From the NCBI RefSeq assembly GCF_002288525.1, contig NZ_CP023067.1:1302001-1366000 (forward strand): a stretch of DNA of 64,000 nucleotides. The letters are read 5' to 3'. Under the pieces are notes generated by a model, which saw only the letters and a list, made by a program, of their open reading frames with translations, was not told the origin of the DNA and did no database searches. Each line of letters starts with the position of its first letter. Position 1 is the stretch's first letter. This DNA is from Sinorhizobium sojae CCBAU 05684. GTDB taxonomy: Bacteria; Pseudomonadota; Alphaproteobacteria; Rhizobiales; Rhizobiaceae. This document shows positions 18,912 to 29,383 of this stretch, piece by piece. The position numbers and the translations under genes were made by a program.

Positions 18912-20375
18912 ATGATCGGATTCATCGAAAGTTACTGGCCGCATTTTCTGGCACTCCTGTCCTTCGCGCTGGGCGCGCCGGCGATCATTCATGCGGCGAT
19001 GACGAAGGACGATGTGCGTGCCGCCGCTGGCTGGGTAGGCGTGATTCTCCTCTCGCCCATACTCGGCGCTGTCATATATGCGGTGGCGGGCATCAATCGC
19101 ATTCGCCGTTCGTCGCTCAGCCTGCAACGCTCCCTGTTGCGCTTGAGCGGTCCCGATCCATTCCTGCGTTTTAACGTCACGAATGATCACGTGGCGGTCC
19201 GCTTTGGCCATCGGTTCGCGGCGATGAAGATATTGGGGGACCGGGTTTCGCGATTTGCGATGTCGACGGGCAATCGCATCACGGTGCTGGACGGCGGCGA
19301 CAACGTGTATGCGGCGATGCTGGAGGCGATCGCCGCGGCGCGCCGGAGCATTCTGATCGAGAGCTATATCTTCGATCGCGATCGGATCGGGCTTCGCTTC
19401 GCCGATGCCCTGATTGCTGCGGTGAAGCGCGGCGTCAGCGTGCGCGTGCTGATCGATGCCGTCGGCGCGCGCTACTCCGTCCCCAGCATCGTTGGATATC
19501 TGCAGGAAGCCGGCGTTCCGACGGCCGTGTTCAACGGCAACATCATCATGGGCCTGAGGTTGCCCTATGCCAATTTGAGGACCCATCGCAAGATCATCGT
19601 CATCGACGGCGAGATGGTCTTCACCGGCGGCATGAACATACGGGCGGGTTTTTCGGCGGAGATTGCGGGTGGGGAGGCCTCCTTCGATACCCATTTCCGC
19701 GTTGCCGGGCCGATCGTCGCCGATATCTTCCAGGTGGCCGCCGAGGATTGGCAGTTCGCCAGCGGTGAGGTTCTCGCGGGCGACGCATGGAAACTGGTCG
19801 AGCCGGAGGAACTGGAAGGTACGCCGTCCGTCTTGATGCGCGCCGTTCCCTCCGGTCCGGACAACACCAACGAGACCAATCACAAGATGTTGATGGGTGC
19901 CTTTTCGATCGCGCGGAAGCATATTCGCGTCATGTCTCCCTATTTCCTGCCGGACAGGGAGCTGATCAGCGCGCTGGTGACCGCTGCGCGAAGGGGAGTC
20001 GAGGTCGATATCGTCGTGCCGGCAGTCAACAACCTCACTCTGGTGGATAGGGCCATGACCGCGCAGTTCGACCAGGTTTTGAAGGGGCATTGCCGCGTCT
20101 GGCGCGCCAAGGGGGCTTTCAACCATTCCAAGCTGATCGTTGTCGACGGTCACTGGGTCTATATCGGATCGTCCAACCTGGATCCGCGCTCGCTGCGGCT
20201 CAACTTCGAATTCGATCTGGAAATTCTCGACGACGCGATCGCGCAGGCCATCGGCGAGAAAATCTGCGGGCTCCGGGCGAATGCGGAAGAAGTAACCCTC
20301 GCGAGCCTTGATGCACAGCCGCTCCTGAACCGCCTGGCCAATCGGCTACTCTGGCTCGGATCGCCCTATCTTTAG
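18912..20375 (+). CDS. cls: Phospholipase D-family protein, probable cardiolipin synthase
   Basis: Cardiolipin synthases join phosphatidylglycerol units in the inner membrane. This 487-residue protein has two N-terminal membrane helices (residues 8-25 and about 37-58), a cytoplasmic linker, and two PLD catalytic HKD motifs: HRKIIVIDGEMVFTGGMN in the middle and HSKLIVVDGHWVYIGSSN near the C-terminus, both with intact His, Lys and Asp. Length and layout match bacterial Cls. ATG 18912 begins MIGFIESYWPHF and leaves a plausible leader; the 32 codons upstream in frame are not conserved in character. Rhizobia can carry more than one Cls-like protein, so the exact substrate is inferred. Confidence 0.85.
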   Translation: MIGFIESYWPHFLALLSFALGAPAIIHAAMTKDDVRAAAGWVGVILLSPILGAVIYAVAGINRIRRSSLSLQRSLLRLSGPDPFLRFNVTNDHVAVRFGHRFAAMKILGDRVSRFAMSTGNRITVLDGGDNVYAAMLEAIAAARRSILIESYIFDRDRIGLRFADALIAAVKRGVSVRVLIDAVGARYSVPSIVGYLQEAGVPTAVFNGNIIMGLRLPYANLRTHRKIIVIDGEMVFTGGMNIRAGFSAEIAGGEASFDTHFRVAGPIVADIFQVAAEDWQFASGEVLAGDAWKLVEPEELEGTPSVLMRAVPSGPDNTNETNHKMLMGAFSIARKHIRVMSPYFLPDRELISALVTAARRGVEVDIVVPAVNNLTLVDRAMTAQFDQVLKGHCRVWRAKGAFNHSKLIVVDGHWVYIGSSNLDPRSLRLNFEFDLEILDDAIAQAIGEKICGLRANAEEVTLASLDAQPLLNRLANRLLWLGSPYL

Positions 20376-20410
20376 CCCGGATCGGCTCCATCTCCTCGAA
20401 GGCCGTGCCT

Positions 20411-20514
20411 TGCAGCGTCCAGCGTCGTCTCAGGCGCACAAAGGCCACCGTGCCTCTTTGGATCTCGCACCGACTTTTTTGGAAAATCGGTTCCGATCTG
20501 CGAGCCGATGCGCG
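20411..20514. repeat. RIME-type intergenic palindrome
   Basis: Begins TGCAGCGTCCAGCGTCGTCT and continues with CAGGCGCACAAAGG, then a second palindrome GACTTTTTTGGAAAATCGGT ending CGAGCCGATGCGCG. It lies between the converging cls and erpA genes and may act as their shared terminator. Confidence 0.65.
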
Positions 20515-20525
20515 AGGACAGCCCG

Positions 20526-20855
20526 TCAGAGCGAAAAGCTCGTGCCGCAGCCGCAGCTCGCGACGGCGTTCGGATTCTTGATCTGGAACGACTGGCCGAG
20601 CAGGTTGTCGACGAAATCTATTTCGGAACCGCCCATGTAGACGAGCGAAAGACTGTCGATCAGGACCTTGGCACTGTCCTTTTCGAGGACCAGATCGTCT
20701 TCGTTTTCCTTGTCGACCAGGTCGAATTTGTAGGAGAAGCCGGAACAGCCGCCCCCTTCGACGGAGACCCGCATCGCAGTCTTGTCCTTCTCCGCCTGAA
20801 GAATGGCGCCAATGCGCTTTGCTGCTGCATCCGAAAGGGTCACTGTGTCCTGCAT
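20526..20855 (-). CDS. erpA: A-type iron-sulfur carrier (ErpA/IscA family)
   Basis: Small A-type carrier that delivers Fe-S clusters to target proteins. The 109-residue length is standard. The three conserved cysteines are present: one in VEGGGCSGFSY near residue 37 and two in the C-terminal SCGCGTSFS. The start MQDTVTLSDAAAKRI matches the rhizobial ErpA form and has an AGGAGGC ribosome site. It is divergent from dgt, with 260 bases between. It is not part of a suf or isc cluster here. Confidence 0.9.
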   Translation of the reverse strand: MQDTVTLSDAAAKRIGAILQAEKDKTAMRVSVEGGGCSGFSYKFDLVDKENEDDLVLEKDSAKVLIDSLSLVYMGGSEIDFVDNLLGQSFQIKNPNAVASCGCGTSFSL

Positions 20856-21115
20856 CTATTTGCCTCCTGCCGGGGTCAAGGCCCGGAGAGATACGTTGTT
20901 ATCCGAGAGCGTACGTCCCCAAAGTGCACAAGCGCCGCTCTCGTCCTGAATGTCTGCATGTCTCTACCGCCGGGCACAGAGCGACTTGCTGCTTGTCCCA
21001 TCAGGCGGCGTTCTGCCGCAAGCATTCTGGCGGGATGTGCACCGCTTTCTTGTAACACATACTATAGGTATGAAGGCGTGAATGTCCCGTCAATGGATGA
21101 CCCGACAGGTGTGAT

Positions 21116-22333
21116 ATGACTTTTGACAGACAGGCCCTCGGCTTCGGTCACGGCGAACATGCGGTCTTTGCTACGAATCCATGGTCGTCGCGCGGCAGGC
21201 TCTATCCGGAAACCTCCAGCCCGACGCGATCCGACTTCCAGCGCGACCGCGACCGCATCGTCCATACGACCGCCTTCCGCCGCCTGAAGCACAAGACGCA
21301 GGTCTTCATCGCCGCCGACGGCGACCATTATCGCACGCGGCTCACGCACACCATCGAGGTCGCCCAGATCGCGCGCGCGCTGGCGCGGGCGCTAAAGCTC
21401 GATGAAGACCTCGCCGAAGGCGTTGCCCTTGTCCACGATTTCGGCCACACGCCGTTCGGGCATACGGGTGAGGATGCCTTGCACGAGGTCCTGAAGCCCT
21501 ATGGCGGCTTCGACCACAATGCCCAGTCGCTACGCATCGTGACCAAGCTGGAGCGGCGTTACGCCGAGTTCGACGGACTGAACCTCACCTGGGAGAGCCT
21601 CGAGGGACTCGTCAAGCACAACGGGCCGCTGATGACGGCGGACGGCAAGGGGACCCGCGGTCCGGTGCCGCAGCCGATCCTCGACTATTGCGCCCTTCAT
21701 GATCTCGAGCTTGCAAGCTTTGCGAGCCTCGAGGCGCAGGTGGCGGCGATCTCCGACGACATCGCTTACAACACCCACGATATCGACGATGGCCTGCGGG
21801 CCGGCTACCTCACTTTCGATATGCTCGAGGAGGTTCCGTTCCTTGAGCGGCTGATGCGTGAGGTGCACGACCGCTATCCCGGTCTGGAGACGACCCGCTT
21901 CACCCATGAGATCATGCGCCGGCAGATCACCGCGATGGTCGAGGATGTCATCGGCGTTGCGCAGGCTCGTCTGCGCGACATCCGGCCCCGGAGTGTGGAC
22001 GAGGTGCGCAGGGCCGGCATGGTGATCGCGACATTTTCCGAGGAGATGAGCGAGACCGATCGGCAGATCAAGAACCTGCTGATGACGAGGATCTATCGAC
22101 ATCCGGAGGTCATGCATGTGCGGCAGGGGGCGGCGTCTATCGTCACAGACCTCTATCATGCCTTCATGGCCGATCCGCGATTGATGCGGGAGCATCACTG
22201 GATCGATCAGATCGCCGGGATGGCCGAGCCCGCCCGCGCCCGTCACGTCGGAGATTACCTCGCGGGCATGACCGATACATTCGCAATCACAGTGCACAGG
22301 CGTTTGTTTGACCATACGCCCGATTTGCGGTAG
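21116..22333 (+). CDS. dgt: Deoxyguanosinetriphosphate triphosphohydrolase-like protein
   Basis: HD-domain dNTPase of the Dgt family, type 2 (about 400 residues), which hydrolyses deoxynucleoside triphosphates to the nucleoside and triphosphate. It has 405 residues. Metal ligands are in [20 protein letters not shown] and [18 protein letters not shown], giving the H..HD..D pattern, with [15 protein letters not shown] further on. The start [11 protein letters not shown] is well placed behind GTGATATG. In rhizobia this gene commonly precedes argS, as here. It may help control dNTP pools; the in-vivo substrate is not known from sequence. Confidence 0.9.
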   Translation: MTFDRQALGFGHGEHAVFATNPWSSRGRLYPETSSPTRSDFQRDRDRIVHTTAFRRLKHKTQVFIAADGDHYRTRLTHTIEVAQIARALARALKLDEDLAEGVALVHDFGHTPFGHTGEDALHEVLKPYGGFDHNAQSLRIVTKLERRYAEFDGLNLTWESLEGLVKHNGPLMTADGKGTRGPVPQPILDYCALHDLELASFASLEAQVAAISDDIAYNTHDIDDGLRAGYLTFDMLEEVPFLERLMREVHDRYPGLETTRFTHEIMRRQITAMVEDVIGVAQARLRDIRPRSVDEVRRAGMVIATFSEEMSETDRQIKNLLMTRIYRHPEVMHVRQGAASIVTDLYHAFMADPRLMREHHWIDQIAGMAEPARARHVGDYLAGMTDTFAITVHRRLFDHTPDLR

Positions 22334-22390
22334 TGACGCCCCGCGCGGAGGCTCGAGGTTCCCCACGGACCCGGCCTCCTTTTGAGTTTG

Positions 22391-22440
22391 CGCTACAGCG
22401 CCATGCGTCTCGTCAGGCGCAATGGCCGCTGGGGCACTGT
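22391..22440. repeat. Partial RIME-type palindrome
   Basis: Only one arm is present: CGCTACAGCGCCATGCGTC followed by TCGTCAGGCGCAATGGCCGCTG. It lies in the 138-base dgt-argS gap. Confidence 0.5.
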
Positions 22441-22471
22441 CCAGTTGGGCTGGAATTGGCGGACGGATCAG

Positions 22472-24232
22472 ATGAATCTTTTCACAGACTTCGAATCAAG
22501 AATTAAGAACATTCTCGAATCGCTTGATATCGTTCGTGAAAAGCGATCTGATCTTGACTTCGGGCGCATCAATATCGAGCCGCCGCGCGACGCTAGCCAT
22601 GGCGACGTGGCGACGAATGCTGCGATGGTCCTCGCAAAGGCGCTGAGCACGAATCCGCGCGCCCTTGCTGATCTCATCATCGAGAAGCTGCGCCAAGATC
22701 CGGAAGTGGCGGACGTGTCGGTCGCCGGCCCGGGATTCATCAATGTCCGCCTCTCGGTCTCCTATTGGCAGAAGCTGCTTGCCGCGATGATCAGGACCAG
22801 CACGGAATACGGCCGCAGCACGGTCGGCGCCGGGCGCAAGGTGAATGTGGAATATGTTTCGGCCAACCCGACAGGGCCGATGCATGTCGGCCATTGCCGC
22901 GGCGCCGTGGTCGGCGATGCGCTTGCCAATCTTCTTGCCTTCGCCGGCTATGACGTCACCAAGGAATACTACATCAACGATGCCGGATCGCAGATCGACG
23001 TGCTCGCCCGCTCGGCATTCCTGCGCTACCGCCAGGCTCTTGGAGAGGACGTGGGCGAGATCCCGCCGGGGCTCTATCCAGGCGACTATCTCGTCCCGGT
23101 CGGCGAGGCGCTTGCGGATGAGTTCGGCACCAGCCTGCGGATCATGCCGGACGACAGATGGATGCCGCTCGTCAAGGAGCGTGTGATCGATGCGATGATG
23201 GCGATGATCCGCGAGGATCTGGCAGCGCTCAACGTCAATCATGACGTCTTCTTCTCCGAACGGGCCTTGCACGACAATGGGGCCGCGCGCATTCGCACCG
23301 CCATCAACGACCTGACCTTCAAGGGGCATGTCTACAAGGGCATGCTGCCGCCCCCTAAGGGCCAGTTGCCGGAGGACTGGGAAGACCGGGAGCAGACGCT
23401 TTTCCGCTCGACCGAGGTCGGGGACGACCTCGATCGGCCGCTTATCAAGTCCGACGGCAGTTATACTTACTTCGCGGCCGACGTTGCCTATTTCAAGGAC
23501 AAGTTCGATCGTGGCTTCCACGAGATGATCTACGTGCTTGGCGCCGACCATGGCGGCTATGTCAAGCGGCTGGAGGCGCTGGCGCGCGCGATCTCCGACG
23601 GAGAGGCAAAGCTGACGGTCCTGCTGTGCCAGCTCGTCAAGCTTTATCGCGGCGGCGAGCCGGTGAAAATGTCGAAGCGTTCTGGTGATTTCGTAACGCT
23701 TCGCGAGGTGGTCGATGAAGTCGGCCGTGATTCGGTCCGCTTCATGATGCTCTACCGGAAGAGTTCCGAGCCGCTCGACTTCGATTTCGCCAAGGTGACG
23801 GAACAATCGAAGGACAACCCGGTCTTCTACGTGCAATACGCACACGCGCGTTGCTGCTCGGTGTTCCGCCAGGCCCGGGAAGCTTTCCCTGACCTTGATC
23901 TGTCCTCGATCGATTTTGCGGGTGCGGTGATGGGGGCGATCGTTGATCCTGCGGAGATGCAGCTCGTCGCCAAGCTCGCAGAATATCCGCGTGTCGTCGA
24001 GGCGGCGGCACTCTCACAAGAGCCGCATCGAATCGCTTTTTACCTGTATGATCTTGCCGCAGCCTTCCATGGACTTTGGAACAAAGGTAAAGAAAATACG
24101 GAATTACGTTTTGTTAACGATAGGAACAGAGAATTAAGCATTGCCAGACTCGGGCTGGTGCATGCTGTCGCCTCGGTATTGAGGTCGGGCCTGTCCATAA
24201 CGGGCACCTCGGCGCCGGAAGAGATGCGGTAG
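22472..24232 (+). CDS. argS: Arginyl-tRNA synthetase
   Basis: Class I synthetase that charges tRNA-Arg. The 586-residue protein starts [18 protein letters not shown] at ATG 22472; 30 codons upstream in frame are derived from the RIME element and are not coding. The ArgS-specific N-terminal domain is followed by [30 protein letters not shown] (HIGH motif as HVGH) and by [23 protein letters not shown] (KMSKS equivalent). The C-terminal anticodon-binding DALR domain ends [28 protein letters not shown]. Strong call. A SPOR-domain gene begins 63 bases later in the same direction. Confidence 0.96.
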   Translation: MNLFTDFESRIKNILESLDIVREKRSDLDFGRINIEPPRDASHGDVATNAAMVLAKALSTNPRALADLIIEKLRQDPEVADVSVAGPGFINVRLSVSYWQKLLAAMIRTSTEYGRSTVGAGRKVNVEYVSANPTGPMHVGHCRGAVVGDALANLLAFAGYDVTKEYYINDAGSQIDVLARSAFLRYRQALGEDVGEIPPGLYPGDYLVPVGEALADEFGTSLRIMPDDRWMPLVKERVIDAMMAMIREDLAALNVNHDVFFSERALHDNGAARIRTAINDLTFKGHVYKGMLPPPKGQLPEDWEDREQTLFRSTEVGDDLDRPLIKSDGSYTYFAADVAYFKDKFDRGFHEMIYVLGADHGGYVKRLEALARAISDGEAKLTVLLCQLVKLYRGGEPVKMSKRSGDFVTLREVVDEVGRDSVRFMMLYRKSSEPLDFDFAKVTEQSKDNPVFYVQYAHARCCSVFRQAREAFPDLDLSSIDFAGAVMGAIVDPAEMQLVAKLAEYPRVVEAAALSQEPHRIAFYLYDLAAAFHGLWNKGKENTELRFVNDRNRELSIARLGLVHAVASVLRSGLSITGTSAPEEMR

Positions 24233-24295
24233 ATCGTGTCACCAATTCCCCACAATGCGCTGGCAATTCAACGCAGGCAGTTGTGAGTGGAGAGA

Positions 24296-27244
24296 ATGGC
24301 AGACAAACAATTCGCACGAAACGGGCCGGCAGAGTTCGAGACATTGGCCGATGATGATCCGTTGAGCGAACTTGCCCGCATTGTCGGTTACGATGCCCGG
24401 CCAGCCGTTCAGCAATTGCAGGAGCTGCAGCGCCATCAGGAGTCGATCCGGCGCGATCCGGCTTTCGATCTCGAAGAAGAGCTGCTTCGTGCGTTCGACA
24501 GCTATGACGCGCCGCGCACCGAGCCCGTCCATCCGGACGGCGGTCTCGTCGAGCATCCGGTAGCCGAGGCCGCCGCGGAGCCGGTGCTTGCGCCGACCGA
24601 TGAGATCGATGCTGCGCCCCCGGTTGAACTTCATTCCGACCCGCAGATCGATACGCCCGATCAGCATTCCGGCGAAGTGGGTTCCCTGCATACGGCCTCC
24701 GAAGAAGCCGCTGCGGTCGAGCAGACCGTCGAAGCTCCCGTTGAACCGGAAGCGGCCTCTGTCGCGCTGGAAGCGCCGCCGGTCAAGCCGCAGGCGGAAA
24801 GCCCGGCTGTGGACATCGATGTCTCGTTTGACCTCGAGCGCGAGCTTGAGCTTTCGCTCGGGCATGATGACGTGGCGCCCGAACCGGTGCCGGGCCCCCA
24901 CATCGACGAGGCAGCGCAATTGACCTCGCCCTTCGAAGCGGAGGACATTCCGGCCTTCGCGGACTGGGAGGAGCCGCTTACGTCCAAGATCGCGGCGGTC
25001 GGTCACGCCGTCGCGCAAGGGGAGGTGTCTGGGCCCGTCTATGCCGATGCCGTTTATGTCGACATGGCGGATGGCATGGCGGAGCAGCACGAGGAATTCG
25101 CCGGAAACGCGAATGCTGCCGTCGAACAGCCGGCGGTCGCCGTCTCCGAAACCGATGGCTTCGAACACGTCGATCAAGCGGACGATGTCGCGCCTTTCGC
25201 TGCTCCGGTGGCCGTTGCGGCCCCGACTGTCGAACTGCCGTCCGCCGCGCCCGCTATAGAGCCGGTCGCAAAAAAGAGCAGCTATCCCTTCACGCCTATG
25301 TTCAGTCGCGCAACGCCGGTTGCGTCGACAGCCGGTGTTTCCGAGCAGCGCGCCTTCGCTGCGCCACTCACGGCGCCCGTTGCCGCCACGCCTCCGGCCG
25401 AGACGGCTCTTCCGCCCCAAACCGCGCCTGCCGTATCCGATGAGTTAGTGCGGGGCGAACCAAGCGAGGCGGAGTCGGAACCGAATATCGACATCGAAGA
25501 TTTCGAACTCCAATTGGCCGATATCGCACTCGACATGAGCGAGGAAGAGGCGCCTGCAGCCGAGGCCGCTTCCGTCGCGCATCCGGCACTGGTCGAACCG
25601 ATCGCGCAGCCTTTCCTTCAGGCGCTTGTGACGTCACCGGAAGCGCACCGCGAGGAACTGCCTGCTCCTGTTGCCGTTGTCGAGGACGCGGCGGCCGGCA
25701 ACACGCTGCCTTTCGACCCGGCAATGATCGCTGAGACCGATATCGGGGTGGCGCCGATCGCCGATCTGGATGTTCCGCAACTGCCGGCCATGGAAGCGGA
25801 AGAGAAGCCGGCCTCCTTTGCCGCCGACTACGATCTGGACATCGATGCCGAGATGGCGCAACTCTTCGCCACGCCGGCACAAGCCGCCAAGGCCGGCCCC
25901 GCGGTCGCGGGCACGTCGCCGCAGGCCGCTCCGGCAGGCAATGGGTCGGCATCGCTTGCATCCATCGACGATTTTGACGAATTCGAGAAGGCGATGGAGG
26001 AGGATTTCCGGCGTTCGATGGAAGAGCGCCGCGGCGAAGCACAGGGCAGCGACCGGTTGGCCGCGCTGCCGCGTACCGGTGACGACTACTCCGGGGAACA
26101 GGGCTATGGTCGCCGCTCGCAACGCACTCTGTTGTTGGCGGCAAGCGTGGCAGGCTTCGTCATCCTCGGAGGCGCCGGCGTTTATGCCTGGATGGGTGGC
26201 AGCAGCGCCACGCTCACCGGCGACGGCCCCAAGATCATCTTGGCGGACAAGGATCCGGTGAAGATCGTTCCTGAGGAGAAGGGCGGCAAGACCGTGCCCA
26301 ACCAGGACAAGGCCGTCTACGACCGCGTAGCCGGCGAGCGGAGTGATGTACCGCGGCAAGATGCGCTGGTGTCCACCACCGAGGAACCGGTGGACGTGGT
26401 GCAAAAGACGCTGACGCCGGAGACGCTGCCGCTCGAAGGCAATGATTTCGATGATGCCTTGCCCGGCGTTTCCTCTCCGGAAGGGGAGGAAACGGCGCGG
26501 TTGCTGCCCGATGAATCCGCAGCCGATCCGGCAGCCGAGGAAGAAAGGGCGCCTGCCGTCATCCCGCGCAAGGTCCGCACCATGATCGTCAAGCCGGACG
26601 GAACGCTGGTGCCGCGCGAGGAGCCGTCGGTCGAGCCGGAGAGCACGGCCGTGGCTGTCGCGACGTCACTTCCGGCAAGCGCGTCGGCCGCGGCGGGCGC
26701 TTCGGGTACGCAGGGCGAGGCTACGGTTGCCGTCGCTGCATCGGAGATCAAGGCGGCCGAGCAGTCTGCCGGCACCGAGCAGGTTGCGCTCGCGACGCCA
26801 AGTGAGTCGGCCACGGACGAGCTCACTCCCGTTCGGAGCGTCAAGACGACGACTATCGCAAGTGAACTTCCGGCGGTGCCGCAGCCGCGACCGGAGGCGC
26901 CTGCAAAGGCTGCGGAGAACGACGCCGCGGTAAGCCAGGCGGTGACGGAAACGGCGGCCGCCGATCCGCCCGCAGCGCTTGCCACGGCCACCGTGCCGCC
27001 CGGCAGCTATGTCGTCCAGATCGCATCGCTTCCCTCCGAGGCCGATGCGCAGAAGAGCTACAACAATCTCTCGCGGAAGTTTGCGGAGATTATCGGTGGT
27101 CGCGGCGTCGATATCCGCAAGGCCGAGATTGCCGGGAAGGGCACTTACTATCGGGTCCGCATACCGGCCGGTACGCGGGAAGAAGCAAATGCGCTCTGCT
27201 CTCGTTACAAGAGCGCCGGCGGAAGCTGCCTCGTGACCAGATAG
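24296..27244 (+). CDS. Large SPOR-domain membrane protein
   Basis: SPOR domains bind glycan strands stripped of peptides at the division septum. This 982-residue protein has a very long acidic, Pro/Ala/Glu-rich cytoplasmic part (residues 1-600), one membrane helix near residues 608-630 (LLLAASVAGFVILGGAGVYAW), a second low-complexity periplasmic part, and a C-terminal SPOR domain from about residue 900 (GSYVVQIASLPSEADAQKSY ... KGTYYRVRIPAGTREEANALC). The layout matches the SPOR proteins that rhizobia carry between argS and nagZ. ATG 24296 was chosen; a GTG three codons earlier is possible. A T-rich terminator follows. Its cell-division role is inferred from the domain. Confidence 0.85.
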   Translation: MADKQFARNGPAEFETLADDDPLSELARIVGYDARPAVQQLQELQRHQESIRRDPAFDLEEELLRAFDSYDAPRTEPVHPDGGLVEHPVAEAAAEPVLAPTDEIDAAPPVELHSDPQIDTPDQHSGEVGSLHTASEEAAAVEQTVEAPVEPEAASVALEAPPVKPQAESPAVDIDVSFDLERELELSLGHDDVAPEPVPGPHIDEAAQLTSPFEAEDIPAFADWEEPLTSKIAAVGHAVAQGEVSGPVYADAVYVDMADGMAEQHEEFAGNANAAVEQPAVAVSETDGFEHVDQADDVAPFAAPVAVAAPTVELPSAAPAIEPVAKKSSYPFTPMFSRATPVASTAGVSEQRAFAAPLTAPVAATPPAETALPPQTAPAVSDELVRGEPSEAESEPNIDIEDFELQLADIALDMSEEEAPAAEAASVAHPALVEPIAQPFLQALVTSPEAHREELPAPVAVVEDAAAGNTLPFDPAMIAETDIGVAPIADLDVPQLPAMEAEEKPASFAADYDLDIDAEMAQLFATPAQAAKAGPAVAGTSPQAAPAGNGSASLASIDDFDEFEKAMEEDFRRSMEERRGEAQGSDRLAALPRTGDDYSGEQGYGRRSQRTLLLAASVAGFVILGGAGVYAWMGGSSATLTGDGPKIILADKDPVKIVPEEKGGKTVPNQDKAVYDRVAGERSDVPRQDALVSTTEEPVDVVQKTLTPETLPLEGNDFDDALPGVSSPEGEETARLLPDESAADPAAEEERAPAVIPRKVRTMIVKPDGTLVPREEPSVEPESTAVAVATSLPASASAAAGASGTQGEATVAVAASEIKAAEQSAGTEQVALATPSESATDELTPVRSVKTTTIASELPAVPQPRPEAPAKAAENDAAVSQAVTETAAADPPAALATATVPPGSYVVQIASLPSEADAQKSYNNLSRKFAEIIGGRGVDIRKAEIAGKGTYYRVRIPAGTREEANALCSRYKSAGGSCLVTR

Positions 27245-27271
27245 GGGGCGGGGCGACCGACTGCTCGCAGG

Positions 27272-27305
27272 GGCGCGGCCGAGATGCCGCGCCTGTTCTT
27301 TTTTT
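27272..27305 (+). terminator. Rho-independent terminator after the SPOR gene
   Basis: GGCGCGGC (27272-27279) pairs with GCCGCGCC (27286-27293), followed by a long T-run. It separates the SPOR gene from nagZ. Confidence 0.8.
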
Positions 27306-27381
27306 AAGCGAAGCTGTGCATGAAGGGTGAAGAAACGGTTTGCCGCTTCGCGCCCGGGCCACGGGACACTATGATTCTCGC

Positions 27382-28398
27382 ATGAGCGAATCAAAAGCAT
27401 TCATCTCCGGCTGCAAAGGCCTGGCCCTGACGGCGGAAGAGCGCAGCTTCTTTGCCACTGAACGGCCGTGGGGCTTCATCCTGTTCGGGCGCAATATCGG
27501 CGAGCGTGAGCAGATCTGCGAACTAGTCGCCGCCTTGCGCGACAGCGTCGGCAATCCGAAGGCGCCGGTCCTGATCGATCAGGAAGGCGGCCGCGTGCAG
27601 CGCATACGCCCGCCGCTTGCCCCGCAATATCCGAACGGCGCGGCGATCGGGGAGCTCTACCGGCGCGACAACGACCCCGGGCTGCGCGCTGCCTGGCTCC
27701 TGGGCCGCCTCCACGCCTTCGATCTGATGCGTTTCGGCATCACGGTCGACTGCCTGCCCGTTCTCGATGTGCCGGTGCCAGGGAGCCATGACGTCATCGG
27801 CAATCGAGCCTATGGTCATGATCCGGAGACCGTGACGGCGATCGGTCGGGCAATGGCCGAGGGACTGAAGTCGGGTGGTATGCTTCCGGTGATGAAACAC
27901 ATGCCCGGCCACGGTCGGACGCTGGTGGATTCGCACCACAGCCTGCCTGTCGTCAATGCCAGCCTCGAGGATTTGACGGCGAGCGACTTCCTGCCCTTCG
28001 TCGCCATGAAGGACGAAGCGATGGCAATGTCGGCGCATATGGTGTTCACGGCGATCGATCCCGACAATCCGGCCACGACCTCGCCGAAACTCGTGCAGGA
28101 GATCATCCGCGGCCATATCGGTTTCGACGGCCTGCTGATGTCCGACGACGTCTCGATGAACGCGCTCGCCGGCGATATTGGCACGCGGGCGCGGGGGATT
28201 ATCGCCGCCGGCCTCGATCTCGTCTTGCATTGTCACGGTATTATGGAAGAAATGAGGGCCGTCGCAGATGCCGTGCCGGTGCTCAGCGGCGATCGGTTGC
28301 GGCGGGCGAATGCGGCAGAGGCGGCGTTCCGGGAACCGGATCATTCGGATGAGGAGGCACTGCGCTCCGAATTCGATGCGATGTTCGCCTTGGCCTGA
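27382..28398 (+). CDS. nagZ: Beta-N-acetylhexosaminidase NagZ
   Basis: Glycoside hydrolase family 3 enzyme that removes GlcNAc from anhydro-muropeptides in cytoplasmic peptidoglycan recycling. It has 338 residues, as expected for single-domain NagZ. Key motifs: LIDQEGGRVQRIRPP near residue 68, VMKHMPGHGRTLVDSH (the NagZ-specific KH.PGHG loop with the catalytic His), and FDGLLMSDDVSMNAL containing the nucleophile Asp. ATG 27382 gives the conserved start. It lies between the SPOR gene and scpA, an order familiar from rhizobia, linking wall turnover and chromosome segregation genes. Confidence 0.92.
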   Translation: MSESKAFISGCKGLALTAEERSFFATERPWGFILFGRNIGEREQICELVAALRDSVGNPKAPVLIDQEGGRVQRIRPPLAPQYPNGAAIGELYRRDNDPGLRAAWLLGRLHAFDLMRFGITVDCLPVLDVPVPGSHDVIGNRAYGHDPETVTAIGRAMAEGLKSGGMLPVMKHMPGHGRTLVDSHHSLPVVNASLEDLTASDFLPFVAMKDEAMAMSAHMVFTAIDPDNPATTSPKLVQEIIRGHIGFDGLLMSDDVSMNALAGDIGTRARGIIAAGLDLVLHCHGIMEEMRAVADAVPVLSGDRLRRANAAEAAFREPDHSDEEALRSEFDAMFALA

Positions 28399-28410
28399 TC
28401 CGGCTGCATT

Positions 28411-28480
28411 CCGCTCTACAGCGCGGCGCGTCCTGTCAGGCGCGTAAATCTCGCTGTAGCACGTTGAATTGCTGCATGGC
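28411..28480. repeat. RIME-type intergenic palindrome
   Basis: CTACAGCGCGGCGCGTCC..GTCAGGCGCGTAAATCTCGCTGTAG, followed by TGAATTGCTGCATG. It occupies the nagZ-scpA gap and closely resembles the first arm of the copy at 6561. Confidence 0.7.
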
Positions 28481-28513
28481 AGAGGTGGCGCCGGCTGGCG
28501 CTGAAAGGGCGTT

Positions 28514-29383
28514 GTGGTGACGGGTTCGGGAGAGGAACAGGGACAGCCGCAGGCGAGGGCGCCATTGGAGCCCCTGTGGCAGGAGGAATCCGCCGACCGT
28601 GGCCTTCATGAGGAAGCGCTCGTCGTCGACATCGCCGGCTTCGAAGGACCGCTCGACCTGCTCCTGCACCTTGCCCGCAGCCAGCGGCTCGATCTTTCCC
28701 GCATCTCTGTCCTGGCTCTGGCCGAGCAATACATTGCTTTCATCGAGCGCGCCCGTTCCATCCGCATCGAGCTGGCGGCCGACTACCTGGTGATGGCCGC
28801 CTGGCTCGCTTATCTGAAATCGCGGCTGTTGATCCCGCAGCAGGCGAAGGACGAGGGGCCATCCGGTGAGGAGATGGCTTCCGCACTCGCTTTCCGGCTG
28901 AAGCGGCTGGAGGCGATGCGCGACGCGGCAACGCGGCTCGTCAATCGCAGTCGCCTCGGTCGCGATGTTTTCGCGCGAGGAGCGCCCGAACACATCGTTG
29001 CCGAGAAAAAATCGGGCTACGACGCTTCGCTCTACGACCTGCTGAGTGCCTATGCCATGCTGAGGCAGCGCCAGTCGATAACCCGGGTGACGATAGAAAA
29101 ACGTCATGTCTGGTCGCTCGCCGATGCGCGCCTGATCCTTGCCCGGATGGTGGGCGGCCTGGATGATTGGACGGCGCTCGACCATTTCCTCATCCGTTAT
29201 ATGACAAGTCCGAAGGAGCGCGCGACCGTGATTGCAAGTTCCTTCGCGGCATCGCTGGAAATGGTGCGGGAGGGAAGGCTCGAAATCCGGCAGGAGAGCG
29301 CCTTCGCTCCTATTTATCTGCGGCGCGGGCCGAAGCCGATCGATGCCGCAACCCTGGCAGAGATGGAGGCGGCGCGTGGCTGA
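28514..29383 (+). CDS. scpA: Segregation and condensation protein A
   Basis: ScpA is the kleisin that bridges SMC heads in bacterial condensin. The 289-residue protein has the conserved N-terminal block VVDIAGFEGPLDLLLHLARSQRLDLSRISVLALAEQYIAFIE (residues about 36-78), an LAADYLVMAAWLAYLKSRLLIP helix, and a C-terminal winged-helix segment. The start is a GTG; two GTG codons follow each other at 28514 and 28517, and either could be used. Its last 8 bases overlap scpB, indicating coupled translation of the two subunits. smc is not in the window. Confidence 0.92.
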   Translation: MVTGSGEEQGQPQARAPLEPLWQEESADRGLHEEALVVDIAGFEGPLDLLLHLARSQRLDLSRISVLALAEQYIAFIERARSIRIELAADYLVMAAWLAYLKSRLLIPQQAKDEGPSGEEMASALAFRLKRLEAMRDAATRLVNRSRLGRDVFARGAPEHIVAEKKSGYDASLYDLLSAYAMLRQRQSITRVTIEKRHVWSLADARLILARMVGGLDDWTALDHFLIRYMTSPKERATVIASSFAASLEMVREGRLEIRQESAFAPIYLRRGPKPIDAATLAEMEAARG